The position numbers were made by a program, and so were the translations under genes. Shown here in pieces: positions 37,230 through 45,632 of a stretch of 64,000 nucleotides of DNA. The stretch comes from Kiritimatiellia bacterium (GTDB lineage: Bacteria; Verrucomicrobiota; Kiritimatiellia; WLWN01): the NCBI GenBank assembly GCA_012103575.1, contig WLWN01000001.1, positions 1,131,792-1,195,791 on the forward strand, read 5' to 3'. Every line of letters starts with the position of its first letter. Positions within the stretch are counted from its first letter, which is position 1. The notes under the pieces are model-generated. The model had not been told where the DNA came from and ran no database searches. It saw only the letters and a program-made list of their open reading frames with translations.

Positions 37230-37901
37230 ATGCCTCTTCGTGTTTATCCCCAAAAAGTATCCTGGTCTTTCATCAAAAATTACTGCTATTTGGTCGTGGA
37301 TCATGAAGCTAAAGAAGCCCTCCTAATCGATCCAGCCTGGGAGCTTAACAAGATCGAATCGAAATTACAAGAAACCGAAACGCGATGCACTACGATTTTA
37401 TTAACACACGCTCATATCGACCACGTTCATTTAGCGGAACGCCTAGTTAAAAAATATGAAGCTCAGGTTATGATGTCGAAGGTTGAAATCGACTACTATC
37501 ACTTCCGATGTCCCGGCCTCATTGCTCTTGAAGAGTCTAGTGTGGTTCTTTTCGGGTCAACCGAAATAAACTCGATCTTGACACCGGGTCACACCAAAGG
37601 GAGCATGTGTTTCTGGATCGAAAACAAACTCTTTACCGGCGACACGTTATTTACGGAAGGATGTGGTATCTGCGTGGGAAAAGGGGCAGATCCCGAAAAT
37701 ATGTTTCATAGCCTCCAACAACTGAAGGAAATGATTCCCCTTGAAACGTTGATCTACCCAGGGCATTCCTTTGGCCATCGCCCCGGCAAACGATTTTCTC
37801 ATCTTCTGAAGAATAATCTCTACTTACACTTTCAGAACATTGATGAGTTTGTCGCTTACCGGATGCGAAAAGGACAAACTGGGTGGTTTAATTTTAGATA
37901 A
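37230..37901 (+). CDS. Metallo-beta-lactamase-fold hydrolase (PksB/glyoxalase II type)
   Basis: 223-residue hydrolase with the dinuclear metal motif THAHIDH (H-x-H-x-D-H), a further His in LTPGHTKGS, Asp in LFTGDTLF and His in IYPGHSFGH. Glyoxalase II-like thioester hydrolases of this type (PksB and relatives) accompany trans-AT polyketide clusters. It is divergent from the ACP operon with a 185-bp shared spacer. A thioesterase or editing role is inferred. A general glyoxalase role is the alternative. Confidence 0.82.
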   Translation: MPLRVYPQKVSWSFIKNYCYLVVDHEAKEALLIDPAWELNKIESKLQETETRCTTILLTHAHIDHVHLAERLVKKYEAQVMMSKVEIDYYHFRCPGLIALEESSVVLFGSTEINSILTPGHTKGSMCFWIENKLFTGDTLFTEGCGICVGKGADPENMFHSLQQLKEMIPLETLIYPGHSFGHRPGKRFSHLLKNNLYLHFQNIDEFVAYRMRKGQTGWFNFR

Positions 37902-37947
37902 TCTTATGAATAGACGTCCTGAACCACCACCACACTGGAATCCTGTT

Positions 37948-38370
37948 TTATATCCTAGCGCCCATCATGCGCGTCATATCCTTCATGGATCGCTCCATTT
38001 TCTTGCGATCGCGTGAATTCATCTTCAAAGAGAAGAGACCTTTGCCCATATGTCTATGTGCCTTGTGGCTCCCTTTCATTATTATCTTGAGAGCTTTCCC
38101 CATATTCTTTGCTGAATCCTTGATAGCTCCATTTTTTTTCTTTGATGCGGATTTCTCCCTGAGTTCCGAGTAACGTTTGAGGCCTTTGGTAATGGCATCG
38201 CCCGCATAATTCATCGCCTTTGCCGAACTTCGCTCCATCCGATGATGGTTCTTTAATCTTTTAGACCTTCTCTTCTTTTTTTTCTTCGGTTCTTCTGCTG
38301 ACATGATAGCGCCTTCCGCTTTGGGGGGCTGTTTTGTCACAGGGCCTTTTGCTTTTGTCTGTGTTACCAT
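37948..38370 (-). CDS. Lysine/arginine-rich protein, long paralogue
   Basis: 140-residue very basic protein. It shares an N-terminus (MVTQTKAKGPVTKQPPKAEG), a K/R tract near residues 28-40 and a helical region (AITKGLKRYSELREKSASKK) with the protein at 24277-24588. It adds a C-terminal part (SHKAHRHMGKGLFSLKMNSR, then a Met-rich end) absent from the short copy. I do not recognise a named family. It converges with the hydrolase gene, 46 bp away. The ribosome site is AAAGGAG. The shared motif lies 152 bp upstream. Confidence 0.65.
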   Translation of the reverse strand: MVTQTKAKGPVTKQPPKAEGAIMSAEEPKKKKKRRSKRLKNHHRMERSSAKAMNYAGDAITKGLKRYSELREKSASKKKNGAIKDSAKNMGKALKIIMKGSHKAHRHMGKGLFSLKMNSRDRKKMERSMKDMTRMMGARI

Positions 38371-38811
38371 GATCTTTTCTCCTTTTGTTTTGTTCTTTTG
38401 ACCTTGCCCATCTTTTCCGTTGCAATAGCTCTTTTCAAAAAAAACCTTTTTCGTCTTTGCCTCCTTTATCTAATTAACTCGCTTTGAAAAGTTAACTCTA
38501 AGTTACACAAGTAATCTTGCGTTAATAGGCTCTGTCCGTCAAATCCAAAATTAATTTTTAGGAAACTTTTTTTATCTTTTTTTTCAACAGTGTTGAACAA
38601 ACAAACCTAGCGAAAGCAGAAGCTAGAGGCCGAGATACGTCGGCAAGGCTGAGAGATGAATCCGTTGATTCATTCCCTTCAGAGCACAATTTTTGTCAAA
38701 AATCCCCTGGAAGATCCGGCAGTTAAACGCACCTTTCTGCGTTTAAAAGGGAACTATCTCCTGTTTTTACTGGACAAGTATTTTTCTTTCCAGGAAGTAG
38801 CTCCCCATTTT
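38371..38811. other. Intergenic region with the regulatory motif and a small hairpin
   Basis: It holds motif copy 3 (38523-38542) and the leader of the long basic-protein gene. Further right, past the motif, is a stretch with an AAACGCA/TGCGTTT stem-loop near 38726. I found no gene. A GATCCGGCAGTTAAACG phrase near 38711 recalls the MITE ends but cannot be aligned as a full copy. Confidence 0.4.
38523..38542 (-). promoter_or_regulatory. Shared upstream motif TTGACGNNNNGANCCTATTA, copy 3
   Basis: On the reverse strand this reads TTGACGGACAGAGCCTATTA, 152 bp before the start of the basic-protein gene at 38370. It differs from copy 2 at only two of the 20 positions. Similarity to copy 2 continues downstream to GTTAACTTT. 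Confidence 0.6.
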
Positions 38812-41523
38812 TTACGGTAAGTCTGGAATAACAAAACGATAAAAACCACGTGGTGGCGCACCCGGATTAGGATCGACACCTGACAAAAGATTGCTGGTTG
38901 ATTGTAAATTCATTGCACCTGGAATAGTTAACCACGGACCAGGTCCAAGCAAATTGCCATCCGATTTGTGTTCCAAATTATAGAACACATTATCTATCGC
39001 ACTATTCTCTGTCACCATAACCATTCCATTTGGCAGAATCTGAACATCTGTAATAGCTACAGCAATGCTGTTCGATGCGAAGTAAACCGGGGCCTCAATC
39101 AATCCAGCATCCACATCCAAAATTTGTTCACCTGCATTTAATATAAAACTAACGCTAGATCCTGTATCCGTGCTAATATCGCTATCTATTGTTCCTTCCC
39201 CACCGACACTTTCTGGACTAAAGAAAAAATGTATAGGAAGGATTACCTCAACAAAGTAACTCCCTGCTACCACATTGCTAAAGAGATAGCCCCCAGACGA
39301 ATCGGTGACATTTGTAGCCACACTGTTACTGGTCACACCATCATGAAGAATAACCGTTATACCCTGCCGGCCAGGCTCGTTGGTTGTATAAACCCCATCA
39401 CCATTCAGATCCTCCCAGACCAAATCACCTAGTGTAACGCCTAAGGAAAGCATAATGGCTGCAGAATCCACATCGTTAGCCAGGTGGTATCGGTTTGGTC
39501 TAGGGCAAAGACCCCAGCCACGTTTGTAATGGAAATACCGGACGTTGCGGCATCAACTGTAGCCGTAACCAGCAAAGAGATGCTCGATCCATTGGACAAG
39601 GTTCCAATGGTCCAGGTAGGCGGAGCATAATTTGTTTCGCTAGAACTTACAAAGCTGACTCCGCTCGGCAAGACATCGGTAACGACCAAAGTCGTAGCGT
39701 CATTGGGCCCCCAATTCGTTACGGTTACCGTATAGATAATCGTATCGCCTTCTAAAGGCCCAGCATTATCTACTGACTTGCTCAGCCCGACATCAACACA
39801 TTGTGGGGTGATAACAGCGATGGCGCTATCGTTGGCGCTGTTCGTTTCGGTTTGTCCAACACTGATCAAACTCGTGGTATTGGTTATCGCCGTACAGCCT
39901 GCGCTTGTCACCGTAGCCGTAATACTCAACATGGAAATACCGCCATTGGTTAGACTGCCTATGCTCCACAATCCACTCGTATCATTATAGTTCGTGTCAC
40001 TGGAGCCCACAAAACTCACCCCTACCGGCACACTATCGGTTACTACCAAATTCGTCGCGATTACGGTATAGACGATGGTATCGTTTATACTTGGGAGGGG
40101 ATTATCGGCGGTCTTGGTCAAGGCTATATCTACGCATTGCGGGGTGATCATAGCGGACGTATTATTGTTTACACTGTTCGTATCAGTCTGGTCTAGACTA
40201 CTCAGACTCGCGGTGTTGGTAATGGCCGCACAGCCCGTGCTTGTTACCGTGGCCGTAATACTTAATGTGGCTACTCCAACAGCCAAGATGCCTATGCTCC
40301 ACAGTCCGATCATATCACTATAGTTTGTATCACTAGAACCTACAAACGTCACGCCTGCTGGCAAACTATCGGTCACCACCACACTCGTGGCAGGGACAAT
40401 TCCGAAATTTCTCGCACTTACGAGGTAGACGATCGTGTCGTTTATACTCGGGAAGTGATTATCCACTAACTTAAGCAGATGGATATCCGCACATTGCGGC
40501 ATGATGATGGCCGACGCATTATCGTTTAGGCTGTTCGTATCAGTCTGGTCTAGGCTGCTTAGACTGGCCATGTTTATAATCGCATTACACCCCGCACTGC
40601 TTACCGTAGCTGTAATACTCAACGTGTCTACGGCTCCACTCGACAGATTTCCGATGGTCCATAGTCCGGTCGTATCACTGTAATTAGTGTCACTTGAATC
40701 AACAAACGTTACACCCACGGGCAGGCTGTCGGTAATGACTAAGCTCGTCGCATTTAATCCACCGAAATTCGTTACGGTTACGGTATAAAGGATAGTATCT
40801 CCATTATTTGGTGTAGCATTGTCTACTGATTTACCGATGCCTATATCCGCGGGGTTTGTAGGAGTACCACATCGAGGTAATAGCGTTCAGCACCGGCATT
40901 ATTTAAAAAGCAGACTTTGAGGACAAGAGATGTGCCTGATATGCCCGTAATATTGATGTTGGATGACGTACTTGCATCCAGGTCGACATCATCAAGAAAT
41001 GTATTGGTTACTTCTACACCATCTACCATATAACCGACGCTAATAAAGTCACCTGGATCAAAATTACCAGCATTATTGCTAACCACAAGATCAATATTTA
41101 TAGACGCTGCTACAGATATATCCGTTGTAGTGGATAGCCAGCAGATTTCGTTATCCAGATCACGAAACTGCAAACTACCGCCGACAGTACGAGCAAAGTC
41201 ACTCGCAGCTGTAAAACCTAAAAAATCACCGGTAAGAGTCCAGTCCGGTATTAAGTTTTCAGTGGCACAAGAAGATGACAGCGCATTGGAACACGCACCT
41301 CTAACCCCAATATTATTAGCTACACTGAAATCTTCTTGGTAGAAGGTGAAGGCTTGGGAGGAGAAGGGAAGGAAGAAGGAGGACAGGAGGAGGATGGAGC
41401 AGAGAAGCCCTAAACCATATCCTTGATCCTTGATCCTTGATCCTTGATATGGAGGATCTGTAATACAAATCGCTGAAATTCCGAACCGATTTCTTTTACT
41501 CTAGATCTAATCGACTTTTTCAT
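38812..41523 (-). pseudogene. Secreted DUF11-repeat/SdrD-B surface protein, split by frameshifts
   Basis: From an ATG at 41523 with AAGGAG 7 nt upstream, the leader MKKSIRSRVKEIGSEF runs through a heptanucleotide repeat and hits a stop. One frame over, a signal peptide (LGLLCSILLLSSFFLPFSSQ-A) and mature N-terminal domain (FTFYQEDFSVANN to VVLLQTP, about 41350-40850) continue. A second shift near 40850 leads into four DUF11-type repeats (each ending TITATV-like, then SLDQTDTN). A third near 39480 leads into an SdrD-B-like domain (LGDLVWEDLNGDGVYTTNEP) and a C-terminal beta domain ending at 38812. An adhesin-like outer surface role is inferred. It is either decayed or partly switchable. Confidence 0.8.
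41419..41448 (-). repeat. Heptanucleotide tandem repeat ATCAAGG x4 in the leader of the DUF11 surface-protein gene
   Basis: Four perfect 7-bp units (ATCAAGG on the coding strand) plus AT. It begins exactly 25 codons after the ATG at 41523. Because 7 is not a multiple of 3, gain or loss of a unit changes the frame. With four units the leader stops at a TAG just after the repeat. With five or two units it would read into the hydrophobic signal peptide. Confidence 0.8.
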
Positions 41524-41627
41524 CTGTATTCTCCTTAATCTTTTCTGATACTTGATGCAAAATCATAGATGGATAGGATGCATGCCTCAATCTAAATCTC
41601 CGGCCCCTTTAATTACACTGAGTTAAG

Positions 41628-41750
41628 TTAGGCCATCTTTGATGGCGACTTTTTCTGCCCGCAAAAGAATCTGCCATTCCTTTGTCTCTATTTTAACAAT
41701 CGTATTGTCAGCCACAGGCAGACCAGCCAGGCCTGGAAATTTCTATACAT
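41628..41750. repeat. Intergenic repeat beginning TTAGGCCATCTTTGATGGCGAC
   Basis: The start TTAGGCCATCTNNGATGGCG is shared with 45343-45362, and the end GAAATTTCTATACAT matches the end of that copy (GAAATTCCTATACAC). The two copies differ in their middle parts. The first ten bases form a small palindrome (GCCATC/GATGGC). Function unknown. Confidence 0.5.
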
Positions 41751-41790
41751 AGGACTATGATTACCAATTTAAATCAAGAAAAGAATACTA

Positions 41791-41953
41791 CCTGGATCCG
41801 TCAGTTAAACGTGGGATTTCTGTGCGAATGCTTTGGAGGCAAAAGGTTGCAAAAAAACGCAGGCGCACCCGCTGGGTGCGTCGAGGCTTTTTTGTAATTC
41901 CTTTTGGCCCAAATGGTTCGTGCAGAAATCCGCGTTTAACTGACGGATCCAGG
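41791..41953. mobile_element. 163-bp hairpin MITE, copy A
   Basis: Ends are CCTGGATCCGTCAG and its reverse complement. The two halves pair along almost the whole 163 bp around a GCGCACCCGCTGGGTGCG centre, so the element is one long imperfect palindrome. It is nearly identical to copy B (43468-43630). Flanks TACTA and TTCTA form a 4/5 target duplication. There is no coding capacity. End sequence and duplication length suggest mobilisation by an IS1380-type transposase. Confidence 0.8.
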
Positions 41954-41978
41954 TTCTACTATTTAAACGCAGCCAATT

Positions 41979-43112
41979 TCAAACTACTTGCTTGATATAT
42001 TTTGTCTTGATTAACCGCCAAGATACAACCAGAAAAGCAGTTAAAGGGATAGCTAAAATCATACCTGCAATGCCATTCAAAGCGCTCCCCCAAAAAAAGA
42101 TGGATACCATAATCACTAAAGGGTGTAGGCCCGTTTTTTTCCCCATCACTCTAGGCGTTAAAACATACCCCTCAACCATCTGTACAATGACAAATACCAC
42201 GATCACCCTTATCAAGATAAAGAGACCGTCTCCTGTTTGGAAATAGGCTAATGGCAAGGCGATAGCTAACCCTAATATACTTCCTAAATAGGGTATGACA
42301 TTCAGAAAGCCTAACATGAGTCCAAGCACAAATCCATATTGAAGTCCAATCAGCATAAACCCAACGGCAAAGAGGAGGCCTTGAAGAAAACAGATGACAA
42401 ATTGTCCTCGAAAGAATGCGACAAGAATATTAACAAATTCTTGTACTAAATAAACCACATCACGCTGTGTGTCTGTTTTTAAAAAAGGAAGCAACCCTTC
42501 TAACTGTTTTTCTTTATAAGGTTTTGCCATCAAAAAGAAAGTTAAATAGATCGGGAAAACGACCCAACTTAAACTGCCAGCAATCGCACGAAACAAACTC
42601 GTCCCGGCCGACATGGCTGTACTGCCTACAGTCTGTAAACTCTGGGTGACGAAATCTGCTCTTTCCTGAAAAAATGTTTGAATCTTGGGACCCCACTCAT
42701 ACTGATTCCAAAAAACGATGACACTTGGCAAAACCTCTTTTACTCTATTTTCTAATGTTTTAATCCACTCAGGAATCCGGGCTATTAAAGTCGTTACCTG
42801 TTCTATGATAAGACCACCAAAAAACCATAAGAAAGCGATAAAAGGGATCGCAATAGAAATATAGACTGTGAGCGTCGCTAAAATCTTTTGCCCTTTATAG
42901 ACACGAAGGATCCATTCATAATACGGCTTTAAAAGAAGAGCTGTTATAGCTGCTACAGCCAATGGCATAAACACATTAGAAAATGTGGCAAAAAAACTTC
43001 CTAATAGCCAAAAGAAAGCCAATCCAATGAAAAGGATAAATAGAGCACTAAACAAAGTAATAGCCGCCCCAATCGTTCTCTGCTGACGATCACTCAAATC
43101 AAATTTAACCAT
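41979..43112 (-). CDS. PerM/AI-2E-family membrane permease
   Basis: 377-residue integral membrane protein with about seven to eight hydrophobic segments and the typical layout: paired N-terminal helices (ALFILFIGLAFFWLLGSFFA), a long extracytoplasmic region around residues 120-200, and a C-terminal bundle with the conserved GFLNVIPYLGSILG and VIMVSIFFWGSALNGIAGMI. Family members are putative permeases of varied or unknown substrate (autoinducer-2 export, Na+/H+ antiport). I chose ATG 43112, which has AAGGAG 11 nt upstream, over an earlier in-frame ATG. Confidence 0.85.
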   Translation of the reverse strand: MVKFDLSDRQQRTIGAAITLFSALFILFIGLAFFWLLGSFFATFSNVFMPLAVAAITALLLKPYYEWILRVYKGQKILATLTVYISIAIPFIAFLWFFGGLIIEQVTTLIARIPEWIKTLENRVKEVLPSVIVFWNQYEWGPKIQTFFQERADFVTQSLQTVGSTAMSAGTSLFRAIAGSLSWVVFPIYLTFFLMAKPYKEKQLEGLLPFLKTDTQRDVVYLVQEFVNILVAFFRGQFVICFLQGLLFAVGFMLIGLQYGFVLGLMLGFLNVIPYLGSILGLAIALPLAYFQTGDGLFILIRVIVVFVIVQMVEGYVLTPRVMGKKTGLHPLVIMVSIFFWGSALNGIAGMILAIPLTAFLVVSWRLIKTKYIKQVV

Positions 43113-43467
43113 GATTATTACTACTCCTTCCGGAAGCAACTTTTGGGTTTGTAATCCGCAGAATACCTGCAAGCGGTATAGCCGCAATCAAATCTGAAAA
43201 TAGAATATCGAAATCCGAAACAAATTCAAAATATAAATATTCAAAGGTTCGAGACTTCTCTCTATATTCTTCATTTTACCCCCATATTCTTCAGAAGATC
43301 CATTTTCCAACACCAAGAGCGGAGTTCGTAAAGAAAAAATTCATTTATTTTCTTTTTCCGTTCGCTGCGACCTCCTCGATCTTCTGTTCAAATTTCTTAA
43401 AAAGTCTATTCAGAAATTTTCGAAGAATTTTAAAATTAAAGTTTGTTATTGATGAACCTTTCTTTTG
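43113..43467. other. Intergenic stretch between the permease and MITE copy B
   Basis: A/T-rich. A reverse-strand open stretch ending at 43345 reads ILRKFLNRLFKKFEQKIEEV, which might be the end of a small protein cut by the MITE, but no start or family is visible. Nothing else is supported. Confidence 0.35.
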
Positions 43468-43630
43468 CCTGGATCCGTCAGTTAAACGTGGAATTTCTGT
43501 GCGAATGCTTTGGAGGCAAAAGGCTGCAAAAAAACGCAGGCGCACCCGCTGGGTGCGTCGAGGCTTTTTTGTAATTCCTTTTGGCCCAAATGGTTCGTGC
43601 AGAAAACCGCGTTTAACTGACGGATCCAGG
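43468..43630. mobile_element. 163-bp hairpin MITE, copy B
   Basis: Same length, ends and palindromic structure as copy A, with only a handful of differences. It is flanked by a perfect 5-bp duplication TTTTG (43463-43467 and 43631-43635), which shows it moved as a transposable unit. It lies just upstream of the DNRLRE-protein pseudogene. Confidence 0.88.
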
Positions 43631-43672
43631 TTTTGTTCTAGAATGATCCTTCTTATGCAAAAGAAGCGAAAT

Positions 43673-44806
43673 ATGAATAACAACCATAGCCAAAATTTCA
43701 TTGGCATCTGCCTATTACTCATCGTTTTGTTACCCTTGGCTAGTTCTACGGATACGCTGACGGCCCACTGTATTGCTGATACGTCTATAGGGTCAGGTAT
43801 CTTCGAAAATAAAAACAGCGGTGGGCATCAAGATATTGCTGTAGGTTCAGATGGGCAAATCCCCTACGTACGCAGAGGCCTCTTCAAATTTGATATATCT
43901 TCAATTCCTTCAAATTCAACGATTGATTCTGTCACCTTTGAAGCAACGGTTGTCAAAATGCCATGCGCAAGAAACGCAAATCATTCGAAATGTCTAACGG
44001 TTCCATTTTCAGACTCAACGTTTGATCTCTATAGACTTTTAAAACCATGGGGCGAAGGAGTCGGAACCTTTAAAAAAGGCAGCACAGCATTAGCGGGTGA
44101 AGCAACGTGGAATAGTAATCAACACAGCATTGCTAATGGAAATGGTCTGTTCCAGGAGGCGCCCCCACTACAGATTATGCATCTTTACCTAGCGCCTCGG
44201 CCTTTATAGAACTATTCGGCACGTACGCATGGAACGGATCTGAAACCATTGCAGATGTTCAAGAATGGGTAAATAGCCCCGCAGATAATCACGGCTGGAT
44301 GGTGATGACCCAATCTGAAAAATATACGAAAAACAGTTCGAAGGTTTGGGGATCGCGCCAGCGCAAACCCTTCCCAATTAATTATTGATTATACACCTCC
44401 TGCAGATGCCAATTATGATGGTATTGAAGATACATGGCAAATGCAGTTTTTTGGGAGCACAAGTAATACAAATGCGGGACCCACCCAAGATCCCGATACC
44501 GATAATCAGGATAATTTCTCAGAGAATATAGCGGGTACAGATCCAACGAATGCAGGATCTGTTTTTGCATGGGAAAGTCTAAGCCTCGAAAATGGAACAA
44601 ACTTTTTTACACCTGAGGGAGTGACAGGCCGCACCTATACAACATCTACGAGGTTATCTCTACTCTCGACGGGACCCTCTGGATGGATCGATATACCCTC
44701 ATTGGATTACCAACCTACATCCAATGGCCCATTTACGATCAGGTTTCCCATAGGATCGAGCATTGATAAAGCCTTTTACAGAATCAGTGTTCAGTTAACC
44801 CCCTAG
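43673..44806 (+). pseudogene. Secreted DNRLRE-domain protein with PVC-type C-terminus, frameshifted
   Basis: The N-terminus has a signal peptide (IGICLLLIVLLPLASSTDTL). A DNRLRE-like beta domain follows (HCIADTSIGSGIFENKNSGG, then VRRGLFKFDISSIPSNSTID). Shifts near 44145 and 44345 move the frame to GGAPTTDYASLPSASAFIEL and then to NYDGIEDTWQMQFFGSTSNT. The tail has Asp-rich DPDTDNQDNFSENIAGTDPT. This last arrangement is characteristic of secreted proteins of Verrucomicrobiota/Kiritimatiellota. Probably inactive. Confidence 0.78.
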
Positions 44807-44842
44807 TATCGTGTTCCGCTTTACAAAGGCTTTGCTCAAAAA

Positions 44843-45310
44843 CTAATGGCTCACAGAATGATGATGCTGACAGTCGGAGCAGGTCTTACACAAATGGCGA
44901 TTCATCAAATGGGCACATGCAAGAGCGCTTCCACCCGCAACCAATAAAAAAATATTAAACGCTGAATGATCGTGGGCGTGATCATGGGCGTGATCATGGG
45001 GCAAAATAAAAAAACCTGAGATAATCATGATTGAAGCGGCAATTAATATGATTAAAGCTCGAATCTTTTTATGCAAAAGATAGCCCCAACATAAACTAGC
45101 GGTCGCCGTACATATGGAAGCTATAATAAAAGCTATCTCTATGGTTGAACTTAGAAGAAAACTTAATCCGACCAAAGGCAATATGGGAACTAATAACGGC
45201 ATTACGATACAATGTACTGCACAGGCTAAAGAAATGACCGTTCCACACGTATCCATCTTCGCGTGAAACTTAGGTTTTAAAATGTTTTCTGTGATCATCT
45301 TCACATGCAT
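44843..45310 (-). CDS. MerC-domain membrane protein with a His-rich segment
   Basis: 155-residue protein with four hydrophobic segments and the MerC metal-site phrase CAVHCIVMPLLVP. Before the fourth helix is an HDHAHDHAHDHS repeat, encoded by tandem 12-bp units near 44970-45000. The C-terminus is Cys/His-rich (CKTCSDCQHHH). Metal-ion transport or binding is likely; the ion is unknown, as no mer or other metal-resistance genes are adjacent. I chose the ATG at 45310; the frame also allows a TTG 15 bp upstream. Confidence 0.75.
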   Translation of the reverse strand: MHVKMITENILKPKFHAKMDTCGTVISLACAVHCIVMPLLVPILPLVGLSFLLSSTIEIAFIIASICTATASLCWGYLLHKKIRALIILIAASIMIISGFFILPHDHAHDHAHDHSAFNIFLLVAGGSALACAHLMNRHLCKTCSDCQHHHSVSH

Positions 45311-45342
45311 ATTTTTTGATCTCAAACAGTATAATCATTAAA

Positions 45343-45478
45343 TTAGGCCATCTCCGATGGCGACTCTTTTTAGGCCCACGAAAAGACACGAAATTCTATG
45401 AGACTGCGTATTCTACATGGCCCTTCTTTAATTTCGTGTCTTTTCGTGGGCAAACAATCTTCTTTGAAATTCCTATAC
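45343..45478. repeat. Intergenic repeat with a perfect 22-bp inverted repeat
   Basis: It starts TTAGGCCATCTCCGATGGCG and ends GAAATTCCTATACAC, matching the repeat at 41628-41750. Inside, 45374-45395 and 45430-45451 are exact reverse complements (22 bp), separated by 34 nt. The arms carry CACGAAAAGACACGAAA-type sequence. The repeat lies between divergent genes (MerC-like and FKBP) and no other feature is seen in 45311-45632. Confidence 0.6.
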
Positions 45479-45632
45479 ACTAATTTCAATGGCTGTGTAT
45501 GATAGTTAAAAATAGGCTGCGCTCAAGAGTTATTTTTCTGATTTTCTATATATCAATTGCAATGCTCCTGTTTCCATGTATGATGCTCGCTCGTTCCTGC
45601 TAATTTTTTTAATAATATAGAAAGGATCTATT

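Noticed and set aside
38704..38796. Possible decayed hairpin MITE (GATCCGGCAGTTAAACG and a CCTGGAA/TTTCCAGG pair)
   Set aside because: Only the GATCCGNCAGTTAAACG phrase matches; the remaining sequence and length do not align with the 163-bp family.
39441..40860. CRISPR-like or satellite repeats on the minus strand
   Set aside because: The periodicity is about 350 bp and translates into four DUF11 protein repeats; it is coding repetition.
44960..45005. Short tandem repeat GTGATCATGGGC
   Set aside because: It encodes the in-frame His-Asp-His-Ala metal-binding segment of the MerC-like protein; no separate role is implied.
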